Shown: piece by piece, positions 1-11,392 of the stretch
How the letters are laid out: every line of letters begins with the position of its first letter
Position numbering within the stretch: position 1 is the stretch's first letter
Origin: Roridomyces roridus
Lineage: Eukaryota > Basidiomycota > Agaricomycetes > Agaricales > Mycenaceae
DNA length: 64,000 nt
Reading direction: 5' to 3'
NCBI GenBank assembly: GCA_029378245.1
Contig: JARKIF010000006.1
Span: 1,736,001-1,800,000, forward strand
Notes under the pieces: generated by a model
Told to the model about the DNA's origin: nothing
Database searches by the model: none
Seen by the model: the letters and a program-made list of their open reading frames with translations, nothing else
Made by a program: the position numbers and the translations under genes

Positions 1-33
1 CGGGAGTGCATGATATTAACCGTGGACATTGGG

Positions 34-40
34 TATATAA
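34..40 (+). promoter_or_regulatory. TATA box of the SDR gene
   Basis: TATATAA lies 34 bases before the ATG at 74. This spacing implies a very short 5' leader. Seen directly; use as a promoter is inferred. Confidence 0.5.
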
Positions 41-73
41 ACGCGTCTCAAAAAACGATATGGCATCGAACAA

Positions 74-948
74 ATGTCCTCACCCTCCGAGAAGAAAATC
101 GTCCTCGTCACCGGCGGCAACAACGGTATCGGTTTCGAGATTGTTCGCGCCTTGCTGCAGTCGGACAAGGAGTACCACATCGTTATGGGCAGCCGTTCTG
201 TGGAGAAAGGCGAGAGCGCGATGGCCAAGCTCAAGGAGGAGTTTCCCGACTTGCAGAACACTCTCGAGGTCGTCCAGCTCGATTTGACCGACGACCAATC
301 TGTCGAGGGCGTGTTCAAAAGGATTCAAGACAGCCATGCACATCTCGACGTGCTCATCAACAATGCGGGTAATTTTATTCCTTTTCTTCGTCGAGGACAT
401 ATTCTGACAATCTGCCAGGAGCCACCTTCGACCCTGACTGCCAGCGCGGCCTCATCTCCATCCGCGAGAGCTTCACCAAATCCTACGACGTCAACGTCGC
501 AGGAACCAACGTGCTCACACACACCCTGACACCCCTCCTCCTCCTCTCCTCCGACCCGCGCCTCATCTTCATCACCGGCCTCTCCAACCTCTCTCAAGCA
601 GCCGAGAAGTACTTCCCCACCGCCCCGCAGCCGGCGGGGTACCCGAAACCCATCCAAAGCGATCTCAGCGGGGGCTTCGAGACGATCGGCTACCGCTGCT
701 CCAAGGTCGCGCTCAACATGTTGATGCTTGATTGGAATTTCAAGCTTCAGGCCGACGGTGTGAAGGTTTGGGCTATTGGGCCGGGGATGCTCGAGACGGA
801 CCTTGGCGGGCTGAGAGATATGGCGAAGAAGATGCCGGGAATTGGGCATGCGAGTCTTGGAGGGGAGTTTACGAGGACGGTTGTTGAGGGCGCCCGGGAC
901 GCGGATGTCGGCAAAATTGTTTGTCGGGGTGGGATTATTGCGTTTTAG
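74..948 (+). CDS. Short-chain dehydrogenase/reductase (SDR), two exons
   Basis: This gene encodes an NAD(P)-dependent oxidoreductase of the classical SDR fold, probably cytosolic, 274 residues long. Exon 1 is 74-368 and exon 2 is 419-948. The intron 369-418 (50 nt, GT-AG) is required because the frame otherwise ends soon after residue 98. The Rossmann nucleotide motif TGGNNGIG is at residues 13-20, the structural NNAG at 96-99 (spanning the splice), and the catalytic YRCSK at 190-194. The partner serine is less obvious (GLSNLS around 152-157) and is further from the tyrosine than usual, so an insert sits between them. The substrate cannot be read from sequence. It is a stand-alone gene with no cluster partners. 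Confidence 0.88.
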
Positions 949-1502
949 CTCTTCAATGTCGTCTGTAGCCTTGTGACTCAAGTCGTTCGCTGTGAGATGA
1001 AACAGTCTGAAACCTTTAATTGGGGTTGCTGTACATATGCAAAAAAAAACCCGCCCAGACACCAACAGCGCGAAGGAAGGAGTCCAGGCGGATGAGCACG
1101 GCCGATGATACACACGATACTGGTCCGCTTCATTTCCTCTTCGCCGAGGAGATCTGTAGTACCGCGTCTTCGCCGAGAAGATTCGGATCCTATTTCTATA
1201 TGAGCCGGACTTCTGGGCTCCTGAGTGGTTCAAAGTCGGCATTCGATGCAGCTTCTAGCCGCTAAATCGAACTTGGCAGAGGAACGAAAGCCGACCTTCG
1301 GGATTCCAATCTCAGTGTCGCATAAGTAGTGGGATGTTCGATTCCAGGACTGGACGAGTAAATATTTATATCGGAGCCCGTCCATTGATCGCGATCTTCC
1401 CGCTTCCAATATCTCGCTATCACCTCAACATGAGATGTATTGATTCTGGATCCGCCCGCGGAGCCATCCCTTCCACAAACCTTGCACAACAAGCTTCATG
1501 GG
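949..1502. other. Intergenic, nothing recognised
   Basis: This is the 3' flank of the dehydrogenase and the upstream region of the next gene. There is an A-run near 1040 and no convincing gene, repeat or structured element. Confidence 0.5.
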
Positions 1503-1508
1503 TATAAA
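1503..1508 (+). promoter_or_regulatory. TATA box of the small secreted protein gene
   Basis: TATAAA lies 47 bases before the ATG at 1550, normal spacing for a fungal gene with a short leader. Confidence 0.5.
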
Positions 1509-1549
1509 GCTAGGCAAAATCCAGGACTGCAAGCAAATCTTGCTCCAAT

Positions 1550-2023
1550 ATGCAGTTCCAAGCCCTCGCCGCATTGATCCTTACCGCCTTTGCCCTCAAA
1601 GCCACTGCTGTGAGTCTATCTTAGCTCGTCACGGTTCGCATCGCTCATCGTAAGTTTGTTGTGCAGATCAAGGTCATGAGTGTCGCAGAAATGAAGCACT
1701 GGATCGCCACCACCGACGCGGACCTTACTTTCATCGGTGAGCCCGTCGAGAACATTGGCCTCTCGCCTTTGAGGATCACTGTCGTCTACTGTAGCCAGCG
1801 TACCTTCAACGTCTGCGGCGGCGCCTGCAACGTGTACACCGGCGGGGAAACCTGCATCGACGCCCCCAACACCAACTGCCTCTCTGCCACTGCGAATGTC
1901 GCGTCCTGCGACAGCTCCGGATGTTTTGGCAGTTGCGACGCCTTCGCCTCGTGCGGCACCAGGCTCGATAACAATTTTTGCTTCACGCCGGGGACTGCAT
2001 CCATCTCTGTCCCGCCCTCTTGA
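1550..2023 (+). CDS. Small cysteine-rich secreted protein
   Basis: This gene encodes a 138-residue protein. Exon 1 (1550-1609) encodes a 20-residue hydrophobic leader, MQFQALAALILTAFALKATA, that reads as a signal peptide. The intron is 1610-1666 (57 nt) and exon 2 is 1667-2023. The mature part has ten cysteines, most in the central third (around VCGGACNV and SGCFGSCDAFASC). There is no transmembrane segment or GPI-like tail. It resembles the small secreted proteins that basidiomycetes release into their surroundings, some of which act as effectors. I do not recognise the family, so the function is open. The tight link of signal exon to mature exon and a TATA box 47 bases upstream support a real expressed gene. 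Confidence 0.75.
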
Positions 2024-2493
2024 GCAGTTTTGCCACCAAGCTGGCGCCCGGTGTACGTCGTAAATTTAACCGTTCGTTTCCAAGCCTGAGCTTTGCGCAT
2101 CCATCAGATTCCGGCGTTGTTCTGGCGGCCCCAGCATTCTCGAAGTTCTCTCACAGTTTTTCCATTTGGTTGAGACAGTTGTCCATTTTTGTGTGTGGGA
2201 ATGAAACGTGCGGGCGAATTCGATTTAAAGCTCTAGATTCTGGTAGAACGATTCGACAGTGGACGATTCTATGTCAATTCTGATGTTCCATCTGAATTGA
2301 GTCTCGCTCAAGAATCGATTTATTGGTCTGAAACTGGGAATCGAGATACTGGAAACCCCAGATTGTCGGTTCTCGAACAGTCAAGTGGCTTTACGGTACT
2401 CTCCGCGCAGCAAGGCATAAAATCAAATCAATCGCGAAGAGAGAGTCGAGACTCGACAAGTTCCACCGCTGATACTCACATATCATACAAAGC
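2024..2493. other. Intergenic, nothing recognised
   Basis: This is the region between two convergent genes (secreted protein on plus, aldo/keto reductase on minus). It probably holds both 3' untranslated regions. No repeat or ORF is supported. Confidence 0.5.
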
Positions 2494-3809
2494 CTACGCA
2501 CTCAACTCGGGGGTATCCGCAAACGACATATCCGACATCCCAGCAGGGAGCCTCTCCCCTTGGACCGCATCCGCCTTGCTCGCCAACTCCCGCACGGCCT
2601 TGATGTCCTCTGCCGACAACGTGATCGCACCCGCGGCGAGGTTCTCCTCGAGGTACTAGAGGGTGCCGGTCAGTGTTCCACAATACATCGCGGTGGACGG
2701 ACGACCCACCTTGATCTTCTTGGTCCCGGGGATCGGAATCACATCATCGCCCTGCGCGAGAACCCACGCGAGCGCAACTTGCCCTGGGGTCGCGTTGTAC
2801 TTGGCGCCAATCGCTCCAAGGCCCTCGACTATCTTGAGGATGTTGGGGAAGTTTTCCGTGCTGTATCTGTTCGAACACTCTTGAGCACAGAGAACGGATA
2901 AGAAAAGAGGACAAAGGCCCACCGAGGGATCATCCGGCGGAAATCATCTGCGGCAAAATCGTTTGGAGATTTCTACGTCTCAATGAAAACAACACTCAAA
3001 GACTGTGTGAAAAATACGTACAAATTGCCCAGTAAGCAGACCCCGTCCAAGGGGCGAATACGCGATAATCTTGACACCTAGCTCGCGCGCCGTGGTGAGA
3101 ATCCCGATCTTCGGGTCCTCGATATCGAGCGTGAAAGGCGAGTATTCGACTTGGTACGCTGCGATGGGGTGTACAGCATGAGCACGGCGGAGGGTTGCGG
3201 CTGAGCATTCCGAAATGCCTATGTGCTTGACTTTGCCTTCTCTGAGAAGATTTTCGTCAGAAAACGCGATGAAATGGACGTGAAGCGCACTTGACGAGCT
3301 CGGCCATGGCGCCAATGGTAATCTCAATCGGCGTGTTCTTGTCCGGGCGCTGCAGTCGCGTCAGGCAGAGAGATAACTTGTAGAAAAGTACGACCGCACG
3401 TGAAGATAGTACAGATCGATGCAGTCCACACCCAGGCGTGCCAGGGACGACGTCGCCGCCTCACGTACCCGCGCTGGCGAGCCGTCGATAGTGAAATCGG
3501 GCTTGAATCCAAACTTGGTGGCCAGGTAGATCTCCGAACGCTTTCCAGTCCGTTTGAACCTGGGGTTTCGTAAGTGAAATGGTTGCTATAACGATGAGCA
3601 TGAGAGACGCACCATTTGCCAATGAGATCCTCGGAGTCGGCGTACAGGTCAGCCGTGTCCCAGTGGGTGCATCCGGCGGCGTAGGCGGCATCGAGGACTT
3701 TGAAGCGGTCCTCGTCGGATTCTATCGCGCCGTAGAAACCCGATATGCCCATTGCGCCAAAGCCGATGGCTGAGAAGGTTGCGTTTTCGATGCTTCGAGT
3801 AGGAGACAT
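2494..3809 (-). CDS. Aldo/keto reductase, seven exons
   Basis: This gene encodes an NADPH-dependent aldo/keto reductase of 334 residues, cytosolic, of the yakc/pyridoxal-reductase-like fungal branch. Minus-strand exons are 3809-3613, 3559-3400, 3349-3291, 3241-3022, 2972-2923, 2866-2710 and 2655-2494. All six introns are 49-56 nt GT-AG and all phases agree. The catalytic tetrad is complete: D51 and Y56 (DTADLY), K81 (ATKFG) and H119 (YYLHRP). The cofactor-binding end is present (IPGTKK then YLEENLAA across the last splice). The start is ATG at 3809; a GTG 30 bases further out is not needed. The stop codons seen in unspliced frames fall inside introns, so the gene looks intact. The substrate is unknown. 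Confidence 0.9.
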
Positions 3810-3852
3810 GGTAGATGAGAATGAGATGGGGAAAGTCACGATTACGGGTGTT

Positions 3853-3859
3853 CTTATAG
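3853..3859 (-). promoter_or_regulatory. TATA-like box of the aldo/keto reductase gene
   Basis: CTATAAG on the minus strand, 44 bases upstream of the ATG at 3809. Confidence 0.4.
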
Positions 3860-5485
3860 GCGGCCGTTTGATGTCTTCGTCAGCGTCGACCCCTGCCGCA
3901 TCGTCCTACGCGTCGACGGCATAGGGCGGGATCCGGGAATGACGTCCAAGCTTGTTCGGGTAGACGGTACCGGTAAGCTGGACGTCGGACGGACTTCAGT
4001 TGGCAGAGGGTCTCGGCGTCGTCGTACGCGTCGACGGCATCGGTCAGCACAACGTCCGTCGGTTACGGAGATCTGCTGACATCTTGCTGGCATCAGATAA
4101 GGGGCTTGCTTTCCTTTTCCACAACTTTTGCCTGATTTTTCCTTGTCATGAATCTTCCGACGACCCAAGTTGGACACAGCGCGTTCGGCAAAAAGGCGGC
4201 CCTTGTCACCACCATAAATCCCGTGACCGCGTAAGTACTTGCATCGAAATTCTACATACGCGTCTGCCATACGCCTTTCATCTCACTTGGAACCCTAAGG
4301 AAACGCGGAATAATCGGTCGACCTCATCAGAAAACACTACTGAACCCAAAATCCCCCGTCGAACCAGCCTCACGACCTCACCAACTCTCAAACAAGGGCC
4401 TTAGTAGGGCCGATAGGGCCCTACATACCGAGCGGCCAGGACACACAGTGGGGGCGACGCGGGCGACGCAATAACATTGAGGTCGGTGGCGTCTCGCGTG
4501 GTAGGCGGATTCAAGTGTGTAGACAGACGGTGCAGGTTGGGTACGATGTGAGATCCAAATTCTTGTTCAATACACAGAAGAGGGGGTCGACAATAGCGAG
4601 CATGAGTGGGAGGCTAAGGCGTAGGATGTAGGACTTGTATATATGCACTTGTTCGTCTTTACTCTGGAATTCAGCAAGGAGTTACTCTATGTACTTGAGT
4701 ATCGGGCTCGTATCTGGGCGAATCAGGGATAGCTTGCGAGTCGCGACTCATCCAGACCAGGCTGCAGAGACGACGCCGCGGTTCTGCGTAATCTGGGATG
4801 AGTAAAATCTGAGAGCCAAACGCGTCGTTCGCGACTCGACCTTCAGTTAGAAATTGGACCTAACCCAGAGTGGCAACACAGGCTCTGGGGTCTCCTTGAG
4901 TGCCTACGGAAGGTCAGGGCGATTCGAGGCGTCACATTCATGTTAATTCGGGTGGCTTTGAATTGGTTTGAGCCCGCACTGGTCCAGGAGTCTGAATCCT
5001 GGTCAAAGCGCTCAAGCCTATCTGCCGCTTGGATTTTACAAGTAATTACGATGCAGGAAAGTCGGAAGCCGCGCAAGGGTCTGCAGATATACCAAGCCGC
5101 ATCGCATTGCGCGAATAATGGACCCTGAAATCAATGAGCCCGCCATCACGTGAGAACTGGTCTCTTGCTCTCGCATTTCACTCACCGTCGCAGTGTAGTC
5201 GTGCACAACGCGGCATCCATATCTCCTGCACTCAGCAGACTCCCCCATAGTGGAGTAATACCCTCCCCTCGCACCAACTTGCAGGAATATCGCAACTTCC
5301 CGAGACGACTCGTCTTGCCACCACCCGCTGGTCATAAACCAGCCTCCCTCAGTTACGACCATCGACGCATCCACGGAGGCGTCCCACCTCACGGATAGCT
5401 GCGGCTACCCACGACCCGAAAGAATTTATCCAGTGAGTAACGTTTCACATTTCGCGGGTGGCACGCTCACCGATTGTCCAAAGCG
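3860..5485. other. Intergenic, 1.6 kb
   Basis: No gene is supported. A short direct repeat, TACGCGTCGACGGCAT, occurs near 3906 and again near 4026 in similar context. Long frames on both strands lack family similarity and splice logic. Confidence 0.4.
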
Positions 5486-6580
5486 ATGGCCTATAGCTAC
5501 ACCTACCCCTACCCCTACACCTCTCCCCTTCTCCTCCCCCTCTCCTCCTTCTCCCCCACCCACAACGCTCACGCGTCCTTCCCCACCGCACACGCGACGG
5601 CCTATGCCACCAGCCGTTCAAACATCCAAGGGCTGCCACTGACTCTCTCTGCCGCGGCGAGCACTCTCGACGCAAGAACGCGCTGGGAGAACCGGTGGCT
5701 TAGGAACCAACTCCACCACATCCTCGTCGATCCCAGCCAGACAGGCTCCGTCGTGCCCGAAAGGGAAGGGAGCCGTCTGCTCGAAGCTTTGTTGACCGCG
5801 CAGCGTACGGGGACTGACATGTTATTCCCTCCCCCGGGCCCCGTGGAGGCACGTTTCCAGAGCTGCGCGAACGTTGTCGTGCCTACCGAGGCGGAGAACC
5901 ACGGGGAGAACGCAGAGGCTGAAGTGGTCGTCGGGACCTGCGGCGGGTCCAGGGACATGTACATGTCGGTGGTGCCAGGGGCCGCCATCGACGACAGCTC
6001 GCGGGTGGCGGATTCAGACGCGCTCCACACTGCCAAGTGCCGGGCCCTGTCACCGAGCTCGGACGCGGGCTTGGATGGCATGGACTGGTACCCACACCCG
6101 ACGCCTGAAGCAGAGATGTATGGCCAGGCGCTCGTCGATGAGATCATGGCTCCCGGTATGAAGCAGAGGTTCGACAAGCTGGAGGAAGACGCTGGGGAGC
6201 GAGCCAAGGCCATCGAGGCCAGGAAGGCGGGCACCCTTTATGATTTCATCTTCGCCCTTCTCGAAGAGGGGGAGAACAGTCTAGCAGGTGACAACGACGC
6301 TGAGTCGGAATATTCTTGGACGGCGTCTAGCGACTTTGTATCGCCGTTATTCGTCGCCTGGGGACAGGAGAATGCGACCGAGGATTCAGACGTGGATGTG
6401 CTCGACAAGGCCGGGCGAAACCAGTGGGACCACTTGGTCATCGAGGACGGTGCGCTTGCCGGCCCTCGCGAGCCCCAGACTTCGGGTTCGGCACAGGAGA
6501 TGCGAAACGAGTATTGCGAGACGTTGGAGGAGATCATCAATTTGCTGCAGGAGGTCGACGCCGTGGTCGAGTCCCAGTAG
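5486..6580 (+). CDS. Hypothetical acidic protein, single exon
   Basis: This is an uninterrupted frame of 364 residues from ATG 5486. I do not recognise a family. The N-terminus is low-complexity aromatic/proline (YSYTYPYPYTS) and is followed by Ser/Thr/Ala-rich sequence. The middle is rich in Glu and Gly. The C-terminal third is acidic with an amphipathic Glu/Leu-rich stretch (ETLEEIINLLQEVDAVVE) that could form a coiled coil. There is no signal peptide and no membrane span. Strong third-position GC bias supports coding. An upstream in-frame TTG is not needed. The function is unknown. Confidence 0.65.
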   Translation: MAYSYTYPYPYTSPLLLPLSSFSPTHNAHASFPTAHATAYATSRSNIQGLPLTLSAAASTLDARTRWENRWLRNQLHHILVDPSQTGSVVPEREGSRLLEALLTAQRTGTDMLFPPPGPVEARFQSCANVVVPTEAENHGENAEAEVVVGTCGGSRDMYMSVVPGAAIDDSSRVADSDALHTAKCRALSPSSDAGLDGMDWYPHPTPEAEMYGQALVDEIMAPGMKQRFDKLEEDAGERAKAIEARKAGTLYDFIFALLEEGENSLAGDNDAESEYSWTASSDFVSPLFVAWGQENATEDSDVDVLDKAGRNQWDHLVIEDGALAGPREPQTSGSAQEMRNEYCETLEEIINLLQEVDAVVESQ

Positions 6581-6851
6581 ACGTCGCCCAAGGGGTGCGC
6601 CAGTTTGAAGCAGGGCGCAAGAGATTCATTTGACGACTCCGGAGAAGCATATTGATTGCATGGGGGCGAGCAAAGCCCACGGAGTGTACCATATTGTACT
6701 GTTCACTTGCTGTGTGTGTTGTAAATTATAACCGCCCGCTTTCTTTCCATCTTGAAGCTTGAAGAGTGAAGAGCAGGCGACGAATTGTCCGATGAGGAGG
6801 TGAAGTGAGCGAGTGGCGTTTCCCATCACTTTCTTCTTCCCTCCATGTCTT

Positions 6852-6990
6852 CACCGACTTGCCGTCCTCAATGCGCCGGAGGAGCTCAAATCTTCCCTTC
6901 TAGTCTCACTCTTGACTCTACGATGTCCCTCTACGCGAGCCTCGCCTTTCTCCAGGATATCTGGCGATAGTACATGCCTTGGAAGCTCCC
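6852..6990 (+). repeat. Direct repeat unit 1 (~140 bp)
   Basis: It begins CACCGACTTGCCGTCCTCAA and matches 7449-7590 over its length with scattered substitutions and small indels (shared CGCGAGCCTCGCCTTTCTCC and TCTGGCGATAG). It is likely a relic of an older coding or transposable sequence. Confidence 0.6.
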
Positions 6991-7448
6991 GCCCATTCGC
7001 TTCGAGGTGGGACGAATGGTCCGTAGCTATATCGGATGCGTCGCCTATCCCCACCCTAGACTCTGCATATCGCACCTCCTCACTCGCTCTACCGGGTCGA
7101 GGTAGGACTTGCAGCGATACCTTGGAGATTCAGGTGCGTTTCGACTAGGGTCCGCTGCGCGCATCTCTACTTACAGAAACTGTGCAGTCCTTTGAAGAGC
7201 CATAGACTGCATTTCGGCTGCCGGGTTACGTCTCTGTCTCTGGCTTTCTGCCAGCGTCCAGCGAATCTACGGCTGGCATTCGGATTTGCAGGCTCTCATT
7301 CTTATGGACCAAATGCAAATGTAAAACGGAGGCGCTGTGAAGGCACCCGGAGTTTCTTAGGCCAAGGTACGTTCTCGACACAAACCCTCCCTCTCGTATC
7401 CGGCTCATACGGTCTCAAGCCTCGCATTGAAGTTTTCTCAGTCCAGGT

Positions 7449-7590
7449 CACCGACTTGCCGTCCTCAATGCTCCGGTGGAGTTTCAAACGTTGCTATTTA
7501 GTCTCGCTCTCAACTCTGGGATGTCCTTTCACGCGAGCCTCGCCTTTCTCCCGGAAGTCTGGCGATAGACCGACAGTCGGAAGGCTTCTG
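7449..7590 (+). repeat. Direct repeat unit 2 (~140 bp)
   Basis: This is the second copy of the repeat at 6852-6990, about 600 bp downstream in the same orientation, diverged at roughly every fifth to sixth base by eye. Confidence 0.6.
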
Positions 7591-8269
7591 ACTGCCCAAA
7601 CAAGGCTTATTGTCGTCGAGAGGCAGGCCTCTACGTAGCAAGCAGCGATAAGATTCAGGTGCGTCCGACTCGGGCTCACTGCCCCCATCTGTGCTTATAG
7701 GAGTGCAGTCCTTTTCGGTCTCTCGCTCGCTGGGTTAGATTTCCGGTGGCATGCAAATCCTAAGTGGACGCTCCTCTGGATCCATGCGTGTAGGACGATT
7801 CAAGATTGGGCTCTGGTGTGTCTCATATGATCTTCGTCTTTTTTCATGGATCTCTTACAAGTGTACAGGCTTGCGAGGCTGCCCCATCTCATCGGACCAC
7901 CTCGCCACTCCATACTTACCACGCGAGTATGGCCCTCTACCGAATCTCCAGAGGAAATGTCGGCGCCCGCCTCAAGGACTCCGGAGGATGCCGTCCCCTT
8001 GGCCGGCTTCTTCTCACCCGCCTTCTGGACTCCTACCCTGGTGAAGACGGGTGATCTTCGACCATCCAGCCATCCTCTTTACAACGTTCTGTGGTTCTCT
8101 GGACCGGAGGCGCGTGGTGACGAGAGAACACCATCCTCGTACTTGAGGAACAACCAATCCCGTCTGCTCATTGCGAGCCAATTCGTTTGTCCATGCCATG
8201 CTTGGGTACTGCAGAAACCCCGGTACGTCATCGAAACTGGTCTCTCGCTGCATTTGGCTCATACGATTG

Positions 8270-8690
8270 CCCAGGCTCGAGATCTTTCCTCGTTTCTGCT
8301 TCGAGCCTTGCGGCAGATACAATCTTTGCGTCTAGCCCCTCCCCGCCTTGCGCTGGATTTATTCCATCTGCTTCACCTTGCGGAGGAAGGTGACTGGCCG
8401 TCGCAACACCCACTGCATTCGAATACTCAAGCCGTCCATGATTTGGTGCCCCTCCTCGGCGTCCATTTCGGTCGAGATTTCTCACCACGGTGGCAATCGC
8501 CGCCTTTATTGGCCCGGCCTGGAGAGCGGCGTCCAGGGATTCTTTCCCTCACTCTGTCGTCGAGGAAGAGCATGCAAATTTGCCCGTATCCGCTCATTGG
8601 ACCTGTCGGGGCTGCAGGCTGCAGGCGCTTTCCTTGCGGGGATTTCGGACTCGCTAAGCCCTGGACGCTAAGGATGAAGTCATGCGGCGC
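8270..8690 (+). pseudogene. Probable F-box/LRR-type gene relic
   Basis: Several forward frames in turn give fragments that read like basidiomycete F-box/leucine-rich proteins: LRALRQIQSLRLAPPRLA near 8305, AIAAFIGPAWR near 8500 and SLDLSGLQAAGAFLAG near 8600. No single frame or set of GT-AG introns joins them, so I read it as a frameshifted relic. The assignment rests on style of sequence and on the F-box array 2 kb downstream, not on a full domain. Confidence 0.3.
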
Positions 8691-8985
8691 TGGGGGCCTA
8701 GCTGGCCGGTGGAAGTGTGTGTCGGCTACGTGCACCGATGCTGGTGTCCCGGCGGTCCACGAGAGAGCGGCGGTGAATTCTCTGGTACTTGCGCAAATCG
8801 ATCGACGACATGATCGATATGTGGACATGGAGATAGATATATGGGACGGACGACAGGACTCGTGGCTAATAACGCCCTTGGGAAAAGGCAAGCCGAATTG
8901 CACGAATGGAGCGATGGGGCACCACGTTCTTCCTCTCCAGAAATGCTTTCTTGTTCTGTTGGTGAGACCATCCTCCCCGAATAGC
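8690..8985 (+). repeat. Decayed repeat, copy 1
   Basis: It matches 9710-9900 in blocks. Both contain a GGAAG...GTCGGCTRCGTGCA...CCCGGCG segment and a long shared end, near-identical over about 60 bp, which includes TGCTTTCTTGTTCTG. An inner block around 8871-8898 is in opposite orientation relative to copy 2. Confidence 0.5.
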
Positions 8986-9709
8986 AATAGGAACAACCTC
9001 TTCCGCTTCTACCTCGGCGTACCCGACACCCCTCCTCGCACTCCGATGCAGCCTCCCTCCAAACCATCCTCGACGCCCGCTCCTCACCCTCCGTATTAAC
9101 TCCGAAAGTGACTGGGGGCCAGGGAGTCGTCATGTTCTTCCATCCTCGTCCGGTGCGTCCCATGTACTCCTCATCTTCCGCTCAAGCTCATAACATCATG
9201 CAGCCAGGCAATGCGGCCTGCAGACGCGGAGCCGTCGCTGCGTCCTTTCTGGAAACAGAGACGTGTGCGGCACGACGAGAACCTAAGCGGGCCATATCAT
9301 TCCTCGACTTGAGCACAACGAGGATTCATTGCCCCTCCTCCAGCTCGAGGCTCCCTGCGTTTCGTGTTGAGACGAGGACTGCTGGGAGCTCTCTCGCCTG
9401 CCTGCGTTGCCTATAGGCTATATCGGAGTGAGTCATCTCGCAGACCAGGAGCCGATGTGTGCTGACGAATCCTCTCAGACGTGGGCATCTGGAGCCGTGT
9501 CCGCACTCGATATACCTCGATACTGGGATTCTCGTCGACTACATAGGCTCGCACCGGCGTTAAGCTTGATTTGCGTCGACCTGGTTCTCCGGTAGCGGTC
9601 AACGGACGAGTCAATGAGGATTGACAACTCTTTTTTGGTCCCGCCCGCAATCCTCCATTGGCTGTGCGATTGGTGCGCTGAAGACTGTTGGCGGTTTCCT
9701 CGCGGGATT

Positions 9710-9900
9710 CCGGCCAGTGGAAGCGCGTCGGCTGCGTGCATTAGCATGTGCTGGTTTCCCGGCGTTGCATGAGCGAGAAGTCGACTTGGACGAGGGAGGC
9801 TTGCGCTTTTCCAAGGGCGTTATGGATCAAGGAGCGATATCGGGAACCACGTCCTTCCTCTCCCGAAGTGCTTTCTTGTTCTGCTGGTGAGACCACCCTT
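9710..9900 (+). repeat. Decayed repeat, copy 2
   Basis: This is the counterpart of 8690-8985. The block at about 9806-9835 (CTTTTCCAAGGGCGTTAT) occurs inverted in copy 1. No intact gene covers it. The rest of 8986-10138 holds nothing I can identify. Confidence 0.5.
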
Positions 9901-10138
9901 GTCGTCGTAACTCACTCAATGCTCATCGACCCAATAGTTCCCTCAGGGACCGGCTTGTCTCGAGTCGTGGCTGCTTCATGGGTGTTACTTTGGTACCCGG
10001 CCCGCATGTATAATTGGTCATGGAAGTGCCCTGCTGGCACTGGCTTTGGACGAAGGAGGTCGGGCCTGTGAACGATGAGTCGCTTCCTCGAGCTCTGTCG
10101 GCTCGCAGATGACTGTCTCCCTGCTGGCGTCAGTCGTG

Positions 10139-10145
10139 TATATAG
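10139..10145 (+). promoter_or_regulatory. TATA-like box of the first F-box gene
   Basis: TATATAG about 106 bases upstream of ATG 10251. Confidence 0.35.
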
Positions 10146-10250
10146 AGTTGCTACGTGTGGATCGTAGCTTATAAGTACACTCATGTTCTGCCATAGTTTG
10201 CTGGCTTTTGATTTGAAGAAACTGCGTTATCATCTCTTCCCAAAACTTCC

Positions 10251-11392
10251 ATGTCGGAATCCCTCTCACTTCCTCCCGAGCTCTGGCTCTACATACACCG
10301 ACTTGCGATTCCCCGGACCCTCTTGAACGCTGCACGCTCCGAGGACCTGGCGTATGTGCCCTCCCGAGATCCATTTGAAAAGATAGACGTGCAGGTGAGT
10401 GTATCGCCAATAACCTTCTTCATCTCATGTCCTAGGATGCCAAATCTTTTGCAGTCGTGTCTCGCCTATGGAATGGACTCGCTCATGAGCTACTCTACGA
10501 AAACATCCCGGTCCCCGACGACTCCGGGCGATTCGACCGTCTCCGCACTGCACTGGAGCATCCAGCGAACGCAAGGCTCGTTCGCAGCATCCGTCTGACG
10601 ACATTCCGCGCTGACCACAACGCCGTCGTCCTCGCCCTGTGCACTCAAGTCGAGGTTATCTGCCACCCTGGCAACAATTCCGGGTCGAACCTCATTCGTC
10701 CTTCACGGACGATAAGTTCACTTCCGACCTTCCAGTCCTTGAAGCATGTCTTCTGGACCGAGTCCGTCATGACGTCCCCTCCCCTGCGCCTCATACTCGA
10801 GGCAGCACCCAACGTCGAGCATCTCGTGCTCCAAACCCCACTCCACTTTGAGCTCCGTCAGGAAGACCGGTGGACACTCCCGCCCCTCCCTCGTCTACGG
10901 AGGCTCTCGTGTCTGGTGTTCACCAACCACCCCGTCTTCCGACTGGACCTCCAAAACCTCACCCGCCTCGCTTGCTCGCCTCTTCACTTGCGGCGCCCGG
11001 ATTTCCCGACACTCCCAAGCCTGCAGACGCTCGAGCTGTACGGCTCGTTCCTAGGCATCGACTTTTCCGATCGCCTCGCCAGGTTCCCCGCCCTTCGCGA
11101 GCTTTGCTACGACGTCTGCAATGACGCTGTCCCGCCTTCGTCCGAAGAGCCGACGCATGAGGCTCTCGAGCAGCTCCGGCTGTATTCCTCTGCGCAGGTC
11201 GTGCGCCATTGGGGCTTTATCGAGGAGCATTTTGCGCTCGTGCTCTTGCCAGATTTTCCCCTCGTCAAGCGGTTGGTGCTTGAAGGGACGTGGGATAGTG
11301 TCGTTTTGGATGAAAGGTTTCGGGGATTCCGAGATGGGTTGAGAAAGCGGGGGAGTCGGGTGGAGTATCCTGAAGGCGTGGTGCGCTCTTGA
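10251..11392 (+). CDS. F-box-like protein, tandem paralogue 1
   Basis: This gene encodes a 366-residue protein with an N-terminal F-box-like motif (LPPELWLYIHRLA, then SFAVVSRLWNGLAHELLYEN), which would bind Skp1 in an SCF ubiquitin-ligase complex. The remainder is an irregular leucine-rich region that would pick the substrate. Exon 1 is 10251-10394, the intron 10395-10435 (41 nt) and exon 2 10436-11392. The intron splits the F-box at the same point as in the genes at 12530, 14829 and 63315, which supports the model. Exon 1 differs from the paralogues: the acidic S-E/D-EM-YLQ stretch is replaced by unrelated residues. The target protein is unknown. Confidence 0.82.

Larger units (their letters stand above)
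6581..8269. other. Gene-poor region with decayed repeats
   Basis: No intact gene is supported. The region holds two diverged copies of a ~140-bp direct repeat (listed separately). The long forward frame starting at 7846 runs through it without a recognisable domain. Confidence 0.4.

Noticed and set aside
325..1242. 305-codon reverse ORF
   Set aside because: Antisense to the dehydrogenase exons; no motif.
5602..6234. 210-codon reverse ORF
   Set aside because: Mirror of the hypothetical acidic protein; the forward frame has the better start and composition.
7846..9099. 417-codon forward ORF
   Set aside because: Long but with no domain, crosses decayed repeats and overlaps fragments that make more sense in other frames; likely chance openness in GC-rich DNA.
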